From: Myxocyprinus asiaticus | Taxonomy: Eukaryota; Chordata; Actinopteri; Cypriniformes; Catostomidae | Direction: 5' to 3' | Assembly: GCF_019703515.2 (NCBI RefSeq) | Contig: NC_059372.1 | Coordinates: forward strand, 11,703,492 to 11,767,491 | DNA: 64,000 bases | Shown here: in pieces, positions 48,687-60,841 of the stretch | Layout of the letters: every line of letters begins with the position of its first letter | Numbering within the stretch: the stretch's first letter is position 1 | Translations under genes and position numbers: made by a program | Notes under the pieces: model-generated | The model's database searches: none | The model's input: the letters and a program-made list of their open reading frames with translations, nothing else | What the model was told of the DNA's origin: nothing

Positions 48687-50722
48687 CACTTGCTGAGCAC
48701 TTTATGAGGAACACTAAAGACCTAATAAAGTGCCTGACGTGGTCTTCTACTGTTGTAGCCCAACTGCCTCAAGGTTCGACATGTTGTGTATTCTGAGATG
48801 CTATTCTGCTCCCTACAATTGTACAGAGTGGTTATCTGAGTTACCGTTGCCTTTCTATCAGTTCGAACCAGTCTGGCCATTCTCCGTTGACCTCTCTCAT
48901 CAACAAACCATTTTTTCCATCCGCAGAACTGCCGCTCACTGGATGTATTTTGTTTTTGGCCCCATTCTGAGTAAACTCTAGAGATTGTTGTGCGTGAAAA
49001 TCCCAGGAGATCAGCAGAGTCTTATAATTCCGGTCCCTTAATGGGACTTCTGTCTGCACATTAAATGATTTTTGCCCAATAGCATTAAACTCTGTTTTAT
49101 GTAAAACAATGGAAAGAGTCCTGGTTAAGCATCTTACCTCATATGTTTGTTCTAGCCATGATCCATTGCAATTTGCATGTAAGAGTAACAGAGGCACCAA
49201 TGATGCTGTTATAACTATGAAGAATTTTGTAACTCACCATTTTCAAAAGTCTAATGCATATGCTAAAATTTTGTTTTTAGATTTTACCTCTGCATTTAAT
49301 ACAGTGAGGGTTGGTATTCTGTTAGAATGGTTGATTGCAATGGGTGTTAATAGATGCCTGATATTCTGGATAAAATACTTTTTGTTGCATCGAACGCAGT
49401 GTGTTTGGTATAAATGGATATATGTCAGATGAATGCCTTGCTAATACAGGGCACCCCAGGGCTGTGTCCTATCACCAATATTATTTTCCTTCTTTGTTAA
49501 TGATCTTACAATTCGTAACCCTAATTTGAACCTTTTTAAATATGCCGACTACATGGCTTTGGTGGGCCTTTTTCAGAATGACAACAGAAAAGACTATATG
49601 AATGATGAATATATGAATTGTGTAGATGATTTATTGAGTTGGTGCAACAATAGTGCACTGGTGTTGAATATAAATAAAACCAAAGAATTGGTAATCAGTA
49701 ACAGTAATAGGAGACAAGAAGTTATAATCACTCCAGTAATGATAAATAAGCAACCTGTTGAAATTCTTGATAGTTTTAAATATCTTGATAGTTTTTCTGA
49801 TAACACTAATTACATCTCTAAAAAATGCATGCAACATCTGTTCCTAGTAAGGAAAAAAAAGCAGTTTTGGTGTGAGTCAGAATATCCTGGAGATTGCTTA
49901 CAAATCATTGGTTGAGAGTGTGCTTACATTAATTTAACATCCTGGTACGGTCATCTTAGCTGTAAACATAAAAGCATCCTGGCTAAAGTTATTAATATAG
50001 CCAACAAAATTACTGGCAACCACAGATTCAGTTAGGTGAGTTGTACATTACTAGAAGTGATATGGTTTATTTTAAAAGATATTACTCACCCTTTGTATGA
50101 CCTGTTTGTTTAGTTGCCCTCTGGGAGACATTACGCAATGCCTATGGCAAAAAAGAATATATACAAATGGTCCTTTTTACCTACCACCATTGGAATTCTT
50201 AACCAAACTTAACAGGTTATAACGCTTTTGAAATGTTTTTTTAAATGCCACCCACCCTCCCCTTTCCCCCTCCCTCCCCTTCCCCACCTCCTATGGAATG
50301 GCACTCCTGCCCTCAGGTGAAAGACATTGTATTAATTTTACTGCAACTGTTTTTACTAGTCTATGTAGCTGTTTTTTACTTATTCTATTGTATTTGTTTT
50401 AATCTTTGTTTTAAATGTTGCAGGTGTGGTCAAAGAAAAATTTCATCTACTGTTGACAAAAAGTTGTATTGTATTGTATTGTATTGTATTGTATTGTTAC
50501 AGAAATACTCAAACCAGCCCGTCTGGCACCAACAATGCTACGGTCGAAATCACTGAGATCACATTTTTTCCCATTCTGATGGTTGATGTGAACATTTACG
50601 GAAGCTCTTGACCAGTATCTGCATGATTTTATGCATTGCACTGCTGCCACACAGTTGGCTTATTCGATAATCGCATGAACAAGTAGGTGTACAGGTGTTC
50701 CTAATAAAGTGCTCAGTGAGTG
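48687..50722 (-). mobile_element. Tc1-like MITE interrupted by a LINE fragment
   Basis: This is a minus-oriented copy of the 16836-type element, flanked by TA at 48685-48686 and 50723-50724. The first part runs 48687-49017 and ends ...GGAGATCAGCAG. The second part resumes exactly at 50497 with TTACAGAAATACTCAAACC and runs to the GTGCTCAGTGAGTG end. Without the insert it is 557 bp, close to the 541-bp copy at 16836. The join GATCAGCAG/TTACAGAAA is the uninterrupted sequence at 48126-48142 in the neighbouring palindrome. Confidence 0.9.
49018..50496 (+). pseudogene. LINE (non-LTR) reverse transcriptase fragment
   Basis: A 5'-truncated LINE of 1479 bp. Plus-strand frames contain ILFLDFTSAFNTV (the first catalytic aspartate block), a GTPQGC-type block read as GHPRAV/GTPGLC around 49448-49466 in broken frame, and LFKYADYMALVG (49526 onward). 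The last is the YADD motif with the second Asp changed to Tyr. A SFKYLD segment follows at about 49770. The 3' end is a (GTATT)n tail of about seven units ending at 50496. The motif set suggests an L2/CR1/Rex-like clade. Frameshifts and the altered YADD mean it is dead. Confidence 0.85.
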
Positions 50723-51100
50723 TATGTCAATATACCATACTGGAACTACTTTGTAGCTTTGTACTTTAAAATGTATTGTTAACCACTGTAGTAACAACAG
50801 AAGGCCATCTGATGAATAAAAGTTAATCGGGCCCTTGCAGGAGCAATGGCTAATTAATATACAGTGCACAGTGTTACCCATATAAACACACATGACACTA
50901 AAATAATGCAATAAACATGAACTAAACAACATAAAATCAAACATAAAACACTCAATGTACATAACTAATATCAAAAATAAGAATAAACAAAACGATTTTA
51001 ATAGATTATTATCAAATGTGATGGGTCAAGCAGGGACTTCTGGGAATGACCAATTATTGTTTTTTCACTGTAATTTTCACATTAGTTTACTGCAAAAGTA

Positions 51101-51170
51101 TCTACATTTACATTATATTTAGTCATTTAGCAGACGCATTTATCCAAAGCGACTAAAAAATTAGGAACAT
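51101..51170 (-). repeat. SINE 3' core fragment, minus orientation
   Basis: TTTAGTCATTTAGCAGACGC and TTATCCAAAGCGACT are the reverse complement of the widespread fish SINE tail also seen at 6950-6990. Confidence 0.75.
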
Positions 51171-51951
51171 AAGCAATTCGTCATACAAAAGCCAACAATA
51201 TCTGCAGTATCGCACTGAAAATTTCTAATAGTAGGTGGAGTCAAGAGCTAAAGAGTTTTCATCCATTGTCTTTTTAAACTTAATATAAATTCTCACCTTT
51301 AACTATAATGTAAAATCATACTTTTTAAATCTATAAAACAATTTCTAAATATAAAAATTAAATTTCTGGCTTAACTATGCAAAAAATGCAAAGCAGCAAT
51401 AAGCATCACATTTATTTCTAAATATTGAAAAACAGTTTTAGTGTACATTAGTAGTGGCTAGAGCTCCATGCAGTAGGGGCAAATTGTTTCCCATGCGAGT
51501 GTATTATTGCAAACACAGTCCATGTCTGGGACAAAATTAGTGATTTCATTTTCCATTATGTCAATATATGCATTAACATGAGAAGCCTCAATGACTGACC
51601 CTTATAGTGGGCACTTATAAAGAGTATTTAAAGGGAAAAAACAGACACATTAGCAAACATATAATCATACAAGTCAGACTATCCCATTTCCAATAAATCA
51701 TTTGGCATTTGTGGCATTTGTTTCAAATCTACCAGTTATGAGCATCACTGTATTAGTATGCTTGACTGTACCATCCTGTATGCATCGTGTGTATAGTTGC
51801 GTGTGTTCATGTGTACTTTTCTCTTTAGGATGTTCCTCATTAGTGTGAATATTAATGTGGCCAGAATAAAGAGGGAAGGCAATAGGACAGGGAGGAAAAT
51901 GTAAAAGGAATTTGGAAGAGCTTTTTAAAAGGGGCCATTTCATCTGAATCA

Positions 51952-51971
51952 TTTTTTTTTTTTTTTTTTTT
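51952..51971. repeat. Poly(T) tract
   Basis: A run of about 20 T residues. Confidence 0.9.
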
Positions 51972-52102
51972 GCGGTCCTCCCAAGGCTCGTAACTGGTGG
52001 TCTATGAAGAGAGACAAGCCGCAGAGGGGCATCATTTAAAACCTAAAGGTCACAGCACAGAGAAAGGTCTCCATCTCAGCCAAAATTATAAAAATATGGA
52101 GG

Positions 52103-52106
<4 letters not shown>

Positions 52107-52140
<34 letters not shown>
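52107..52140. repeat. (GA)n microsatellite
   Basis: About 17 GA units. The overlapping frames are artefacts. Confidence 0.93.
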
Positions 52141-52149
<9 letters not shown>

Positions 52150-52874
52150 GGAAGAGTGTATAGGATGAGTACATGGGTAAAGTGATACAAGGGGCTAAAT
52201 GGCAAGTGAAAACGACAAAAGTATTAAGAAGCAGACTAAAGAAGAGAATGCAGAACAAGCCAAATGTGCTGACATAAAAAAAAAGAACAAAAGAGAGCAA
52301 AACATGATGAAGCCATTAAAGTGAACAGAACACTGTGTATGTTTCTAATGAGCTAATGTGAATCGATTCCATTCAACCAGATGCAAGAAATATTCTTATC
52401 CTTATTTTGTCTATGTCTATACTTTTACATGCAATTACTTTCTGGACAACTCTTTGGACAAAAACAAAATGCTGTTAGTAAATGGGCCAACGTGCTCAGA
52501 AATCTGTGCTGGAGCCATCTCTTAAAAGTGTATTGGCACTCTGCCTTTAATGCAGGTAACTGGCAGTCATGCTTTTCCAGCTTGGTTAAAACCCAGCGTC
52601 TTTGTCAGATGGGAAATTAATATCGCTCTGCTCCTTCCCGGGTATAAATCCATTCCACTTTGTAATTATATGCCAAGAACAAAAGCCACCTTTTCAATTC
52701 AAGTGCTTACGCAAATGCCAGAGATAACAGACACTTTTTAGATGGTGATGCATCTTCCTCCATGTCACTAGATGTATTTACTCTGATTTTAGAGTCACTT
52801 AAATTGCTCAATAACTGTTACATATCTTAAGTGTTGCGTAAAGGTGTTCAAGCACAGACAGTTAGCACTGATGC

Positions 52875-53015
52875 TGTGTTGGGAAACTACTTTGAAACTG
52901 TACTACTTTGCTACTCATAATTTAAAGTAGTTAAACTACAGTCAAGCTGCTCTTTAAGCAATTACTGTAGCTAAACTACAAGCTCTTTATAAAAAGTAGC
53001 TAAATACATTGAAGG
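52875..53015. mobile_element. hAT-like repeat end fragment
   Basis: GTGTTGGGAAACTACTTTGAA followed by TAAAGTAGTTAAACTAC and AGCTAAACTAC text is typical of one end of a fish hAT-like repeat. The other end and a duplication were not found. Confidence 0.4.
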
Positions 53016-53774
53016 TGTTTAAGGGGGCAGTATCTTTTTAAATATTTAATGTATAATATCTGATTATGTCTACAAATTCAATTAAGTCATTTAAAATGTA
53101 ATCAGAACCATATTTTTCTGACACAATACTAATGAGGGTTTATGAATATACAAATTTTTTTTTTAACAGTTTCGAATAGGCTAACGACTTAATTATGCTG
53201 CTTCCTAAGATATCTTGTTTTGGCCAAATTTGAATGAATTCCTTCCCCTGGTTAGGTAATCCCAGAATGCACTGTGATAAGCTTGGTGGAAAAGAAAACC
53301 CAAGATGTGGACGAAGCGAGATACATTTTGATTATAAATTTACTTACAATCCATACATACAATTAAATAATAGACTATGTTACCCAAAATGAGTGTGCTA
53401 TATACAGTATATTTATGTTTATTAGAGAATTGTGTTGTTCCTCTTGCGTCACCTGTATTAAAATCAGTTGCAGTCTCTCATGCGCTGTGCAGTCGGAACG
53501 TGATTTGAATGACATGTGGAGTTGCTACCTATGATGAGCGCTCCAAATCAGTGTGTTATGAGGCACCAATTCAGTTAGGATGCTGCCATAGAAGAGAGGC
53601 AGTTCACTTGGTTTTGGAACAGACCCACTGTTTGCATGCGTCAAACACATTTATATGAGCCCGCAGTCAAAAGATTATACTTTGAAAGGCTTGAGCGCTC
53701 TGCTGAGTGCGTGAAAAGGAATGGCACGTGGAAAAACCAAAGTATACCCTAGCCTTTAATAGTTATTCAGTTAT

Positions 53775-53875
53775 GATAACCTCAGCCATCATTCACTTTC
53801 ATTGCATCTTTTTTTTTTATAGAAATTCTGCCTAACATCTCCTTTTGTGTTCCACCAAAGAAAAAAGTACTTGCT
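53775..53875. mobile_element. Partial copy of the palindromic MITE family
   Basis: Contains CCTCAGCCATCATTCACTTT and CTGCCTAACATCTCCTTTTG, the central and right-arm text of the element at 55799-56082. Confidence 0.65.
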
Positions 53876-54379
53876 TGTTGCAGTACAACCACTACTAGTG
53901 CACTGTCCTTTATACAACCCTATAGTCAATCACTTGTTCATCTGTGGGTCCAGTTTAAATACCCAGTGGCTTTTTGAGTGGCCCACACAAGAGCAAAAGC
54001 CCAAAGCAGCAGTGCGGGCCAGGTGACAGACCCTGATCTAAAGCCCTGCACTATGCAATGATAACACAGGCTTCCCCTTTAATGTCCCCAGCACAGAGAG
54101 ATGCACCAGGCCCCCTAGTAAAAGAAATGCCCCTGCTCGCTTGTAAAAGTAGGATCCCTCAGAAAGTGGGGGATGGGTAAGAGATAGCTGTATGGCGTGG
54201 AACAGGAATGGAGGGAAGAAAGAAGAAAATCACAGACATTAACTCTCTCTGTCCATTGCCTGGATCAATCCTGTCTTCAATTCCCAATCCACCCCCATCT
54301 CTCTTAAACTCATACCCAATTCCAATCATGGCCACAGTAAAGCGCTCTTGTAAAATACCACAATGCGACCTCAGACTTC

Positions 54380-54850
54380 AGTAAATTAGATGCCTGTTGG
54401 TCCCCTTTGCTTTGAAATACAATGCAGGCCTGCCTGGAGCAGCATTAAAACTGAGGTCAGTCCAGCCACTGCACACAAGAGATATCCTCCTGCCATAACA
54501 GATTGTTTGTGTGGAGATACTGTATGTTTGCAAGAGACAGACAAACCTCATTTAAAGGTGCCGAATCAGAGGCTAAAGCCTGCCAATTTGGAATCAGCTT
54601 TCTGCATGTTTGTGTGTTGGAGGGTGTGTCCCTGGCGAAGGTGTGCCCAGCATGCGTCAATGCTCCGCTCGGTCCAGGGATGGCCACCGATCAGATGGAT
54701 GATCAAACTCTAATCATTCCCTCACGGCCCATCCTGGGTAAAGCTGTCATTAATTTTGCGGAATTGCATCAAATTGGAGACATTCTTTATGCGGCCCACG
54801 GCCTACAGACAGTTATACGATGGGGACTGCTGTGCTAAGCAGATGGGGCA
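54380..54850. promoter_or_regulatory. Candidate conserved regulatory block
   Basis: About 470 bp of balanced composition in an AT-rich surround, with no repeat character. It includes GATGGATGATCAAACTC, AAGCTGTCATTAATTTTGC (a MEIS-like CTGTCA core followed by a homeodomain core) and CAATTTGGAATCAGC. Several overlapping open frames exist on both strands but share no exon structure or recognisable homology. It lies in the hoxc13-calcoco1 interval, 4 kb 5' of the calcoco1 promoter. Function is inferred only. Confidence 0.35.
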
Positions 54851-55798
54851 GCTTGGCCATGCATACTAAATACCCCTGCCCCCCTCCTTCATGTTTCTCT
54901 CGTTCTCTTTGGCACACCCACTCCCTCCCTGCATTTTTTATCGCCTCCCTTTATCTCTGTCACTCACGTACCTATCCCTCCTTCCCTCACTCTTTGTCTT
55001 CTACCCTTCTGGTGCCTTTGATTGACTTTTTAAGCTTTTTCTTATCCTTCACTCCTGCCCTGTCTCCGTTATGACACTTCCACTGACAGTATGTCTATAT
55101 GCATAGTTAAAGTCGAGCTACAGCAGGTTTTCGCATAGTCGAGCTGCACTCTTCATCTTTCTGTCCAAGGATACATGACACAATGCGTAATCGAATATTT
55201 GGAAGGAAGGACGCCAGCTGAGGAAGTGTGAAATACACGTCACATGTCACCTTTGTCTTTTGGAGCATGCATATGCACAACGCTGAGGCCAACTGTACTC
55301 CGTTTAACATGTAAACATGCTGGACAAAGCAGAGCTACAACTGCATTATTTGGGTATTTTAGTCCAACTGGTACAATTTCAGCCAGACTAAAGCATTTAC
55401 ATGACATTTTAAAAAGACTAATTATTGTTGTAGTCAGACTGAAATCGAACCTTTAAAGTGCATGTAAACGTACTGTATGTCTCCTTAATCTAAAGCTGTT
55501 GTTTCTCACCTATAGTACCCACATCATCTCTTTCCCAACAGGTAAGACTGTATGTTCAGGGTTTGGTGAGTGTTTGTTACTGATGATCGCTCTGTCCCTC
55601 CCATTTCTCTCTGAAGATATCACCATGATATAAGCAAAACTACCCCACCCCAGAGGCTCACTGTAAAATCACTCATGTTGCAACTAAATGCATGTTACTG
55701 CATGTCAGCAGCACTCACCATGTCCTTCAAGGTGCTGTAATCTGTCACACAAGCCCAAATATGAAATATATAATCTCTTCTGCTGTGAAACCTAACAC

Positions 55799-56082
55799 AT
55801 AGTTCACCCATGAATGAAACTTCTGTTCTTTTTAACTCACCCTCATGTTGTTCCAAACCTGTATGATTTTCTTTTTTGTGTGGAACACAAAAGGAGATGG
55901 AAGAAAGTTAGCCTCAGTTACCATTCACTCACTGCATCTTTTATTTCCATACAATAAAAGTGAATGGTGACTGAGGCTAACATTCTGCCTAACATCTCAT
56001 TTTGCATTTCACCAAAAAAAGGAAGTCATACAGGTTAAGAACAAATAATAACAGTATTTCATTTATAGGTGAACTATTCTTA
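55799..56082. mobile_element. Palindromic MITE (same family as 41480-43313)
   Basis: AGTTCACCCATGAATG at the left pairs with ATAGGTGAACTATTC at the right. Inside, GTTAGCCTCAGTTACCATTC is matched by GAATGGTGACTGAGGCTAAC, and ACTCACCCTCATGTTG text is present near the left arm. A partial copy is also visible at 53775-53875. No coding capacity. Confidence 0.8.
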
Positions 56083-56084
56083 AA

Positions 56085-58090
<2,006 letters not shown>

Positions 58091-58099
58091 TCACTGTTC

Positions 58100-58400
58100 A
58101 TTTCGCAATCGTCTGATGAGAGTCGTGTTGCTTTCCACCGTGCGTGTTTGACGTAGAACTATCGAATTGGTCAAAATTTGATTGACCTGCATATTTAACC
58201 AATAGAATCAATTCGATGAATTCGATTAGCGATGTGAACCAATCAGAGCCGCAACCGCTGTAGCATCACCACGACATTTGACATGTCACGCCGACTTTCA
58301 AAGGAATCTCGTTGCAGATGGGGATTATTGTAGTTTTTTTTGCTGTTAAGCCATTAGTCAGATTCGCTTCTTGCACTACATTTCCCACAATGCAACGGGA
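58100..58400 (+). promoter_or_regulatory. calcoco1a: calcoco1 promoter
   Basis: CpG-enriched, TATA-less segment upstream of the first splice donor. It has CCAAT boxes at 58199-58203 and 58239-58243 (GAACCAATCAGAG) and a strong ZNF143-type site ACTACATTTCCCACAATGCA at 58375-58394. ZNF143 sites typically lie close to transcription starts of housekeeping genes. Motifs are seen directly; use as promoter is inferred from them and from the exons that follow. Confidence 0.65.
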
Positions 58401-58580
58401 CTCAAAGCAACCATGCTTGTGTTTTTGTTATTGTTGTGAGTGGTTTGTGTTACGGCGTATCTCGGTGAATGTGTTAAGTCTCGATTACAGTTCTCATCAG
58501 TCTCATAGATGTGTTTTCTCAGTCATAACCGAACATCGTTTCGCGGGATGAAATTGTTCTGATCATCTAAGCAAAATCGG
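58395..58580 (+). other. calcoco1a: calcoco1 5' UTR exon 1 (start uncertain)
   Basis: The right border is a strong donor, ATCGG|GTGAGT, at 58580/58581, directly downstream of the promoter motifs. The transcription start is not visible, so the left border is only an estimate. There is no in-frame coding link to the first coding exon. Confidence 0.5.
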
Positions 58581-58846
58581 GTGAGTTCTTTAATCCGACG
58601 GTTGCTGTTTTTTTTTTTGTTTTTTTTTACACAAAAGAAAGAAGAAAAAATGCAGCATAGTCTGTATTACGCAGCTACTATAAAAACTTAAGCATGTTAC
58701 TTCTGTATTGCATTTGATGTTTCTTTTGAGGCAATTCAAGAGAATGTGAATTACAAAAGTAGTGTCATATAATGTTTAGTCCTTTGTTGTTGATACGCTG
58801 AACCGAGTAAATTGAGCTTGTTTCTAACTTTGGGCCTCGCTTGCAG

Positions 58847-58887
58847 CGGCCATCCACGATCAAAGTAAACTTAAGAAGATTTATTTG
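58847..58887 (+). other. calcoco1a: calcoco1 probable 5' UTR exon 2
   Basis: A 41-base segment framed by acceptor CTCGCTTGCAG (ending at 58846) and donor GTAAGT (from 58888). Both signals are good. Inclusion in the transcript is inferred and could be alternative. Confidence 0.45.
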
Positions 58888-59498
58888 GTAAGTCAGCAAA
58901 AAATTAAAGCAATGAGCCATATTATTCCAGCAGTCAGTATAGTTGTTGTCACCATCATAATTATTATTACAGTAAGTAAACGTGTACGTCGTTTAATTAT
59001 GCTAAAACCGTCAGGTGGCAAGTGGCATTTTTTCATGAATACAAATGTAAAGTGGTGCTTTATTCTCTTGTTTTTCATTATCTATTAAGTCGCACAATAC
59101 AATTCTGTTTTAAAACTACCTCATACTGTCAAGAGCATGTCCCTGTCATAATTAACCACCAACTGAAAAAAATAACAAATGTATTATTTTGCTTAAAGAG
59201 ATAAAAATTAAGTCGTCTTTTAGGGCAATTAATTTTTTTTTTCGCATTGTGATTATTTTCATGACAACTAAGCACATTTGTCTTCACATTACCTCAATGC
59301 AAATTAAAAAATAATATATTTTTTTAAACTGATATAGTACTTTTATTATGCACTTATACATCATGCATACATCTTTTTGTTGATTTAACTTACAATTAAT
59401 TGTATTACAGTATTTTTATGTAATATATTAAAAAGCTGAATCAGAGTAATGGAAATCTAAAGAGAAATCATGTAAATTACCCCCCAAAAATTAATTAA

Positions 59499-59522
59499 AT
59501 AAATAAATAAATAAATAAATAA
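59499..59522. repeat. (AAAT)n microsatellite
   Basis: A short run of about 6 AAAT units in a calcoco1 intron. Confidence 0.85.
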
Positions 59523-60512
59523 AAAGAGAGGGGCATTATGCTTAATTGTCATGAAAATGATGTCACAATGCAAAAATATTGATGGTCCCTACAATTGGCT
59601 TCATTTTCTCTTCTATTTTTTATTTTTCGGGTGAAATGTGACATGCTTTTATGACATTCACCCACAGTATTTTAAGACAAAGACTATTTGTTTTGTACTC
59701 TGAATAAAGCAAGGGTAGACTCATTAGACACTGTGCAGTCGTTTGTTTGTTGTAAAGTCATGGAGAGTCTAAATATGGAGCACATGGACTATTATGAGGT
59801 GCTAATGATGCACCCACCTGTTTTTGCATGTAATCTATGTGTTCACACACAGTCAGTCACAGCATCTGCAACACGTGACAGCCTGTCATGAATGCTCTCT
59901 AAGATCCGATCGGTGTCAGGGTGAAAAAAGTATGCACTTGTGCACACATCATCCTCAGGCACTCGCCGTCCAGTTCAACATAACAAGCTATTTCTCATGA
60001 CTTGCGCAAGATATTTCACCTTTGCCCTACTGTGCTGTCCAAGATGAGCCTGGAAAACAGTTTTCATTTAAATTTTGTGGAGTAATTAATCTAAAGCCTG
60101 CTTCAAAGCATCTTCAGTCAAGCATTTTTATTAAGTCGGGTGTATTTGTAAATGTATAGATATTCAGCATATTTACAGATAGAAATAAATAGATAACATA
60201 TCTAAAATAAAGGATGATACTTTTCCTTATTTGACCTTTGCTCTCACATGCACTTACAGTAAATATACAGTATGTAGAATGGAAGGTGTATTTTTTTGCA
60301 CGCTGTAGATGTTCACTGTCAGATTTTTCACTATACTCAGCCTTTAGTTCAATAGTCCTGTGATGCGACATAATATTTAAAAATACTAATATTCCATATG
60401 ACTGTAAAAACTGTAGCTATAACAATTTTAACATATTCCATGTCACACTGAAGGACACTTCACTGCTTGAAATGTCATGTTAACTTTTCAGGAGCATCAC
60501 TATTCTGTTACC

Positions 60513-60644
60513 ATGGAGAAGATATGTGGGGTGGAGTTTCGGAACGTCGGGAGTTGCTACTTCCCTCAGAGCAGAGTGGACTGTCATTACACCATCAACC
60601 CACAGCACACATGGGCCAGTAACGACTGGATTGGACTATTTAAG
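60513..60644 (+). CDS. calcoco1a: Calcium-binding and coiled-coil domain protein 1, coding exon 1 (partial gene)
   Basis: The exon spans 60492-60644 (acceptor TTTTCAG, donor GTAAGT) and the ATG is at 60513 in the context TTACCATGG. It encodes 44 residues, [20 protein letters not shown] through NDWIGLFK. This is the start of the SKICH domain: the FRNV...Y.P....CHYT strand and the DWIGLFK block typical of CALCOCO1, CALCOCO2 and TAX1BP1. In mammals CALCOCO1 is a coactivator for nuclear receptors and beta-catenin and also a receptor for selective autophagy of ER and Golgi. Reading through the donor only adds a short intronic tail, so that longer open frame is not used. The paralogue letter is inferred from that given to hoxc13. 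Confidence 0.93.
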
Positions 60645-60738
60645 GTAAGTGAGAGCTATCTGGAATTTTTTTTTTTTTCCAGCATTAATGCAGCTCTTCT
60701 GGTTAATTACTGTTGATTTTTTTTTCTTACACCCTCAG

Positions 60739-60841
60739 GTTGGCTGGTCATCAGTCAGGGACTACCATACATTTGTGTGGGCAGTAGTTCCATCCAACTA
60801 CAAAGAGGGGATGTCTGTCAACTGCTGCGTTAATTTTCAAG
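60739..60841 (+). CDS. calcoco1a: calcoco1 coding exon 2
   Basis: 103 bases between acceptor TTACACCCTCAG and donor AAG|GTCTCT, a weak but GT-containing site. It encodes [20 protein letters not shown], then [14 protein letters not shown] plus one base of the next codon. The RDYHTFVWA block is the most conserved stretch of CALCOCO1 SKICH domains. The phase is consistent: 132 + 103 bases leaves one base, completed as Ala by the first two bases of the next exon. Confidence 0.92.

Larger units (their letters stand above)
50725..54370. other. Intergenic, no gene recognised
   Basis: Contains a SINE 3' fragment, poly(T), (GA)n and a hAT-like fragment, listed separately. No exons were recognised. 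Confidence 0.45.

Noticed and set aside
50245..50611. 103-residue frame ending in Tyr-Cys-Ile-Val-Leu repeats
   Set aside because: It covers the 3' end of the LINE and its (GTATT)n tail.
54390..54838. Three overlapping frames of 76-111 residues
   Set aside because: Mutually overlapping in different frames and strands, no splice structure; better explained as a non-coding block.
58885..59204. Open frames just after calcoco1 5' UTR exon 2
   Set aside because: They begin in the intron past a good GTAAGT donor and encode no recognisable protein.
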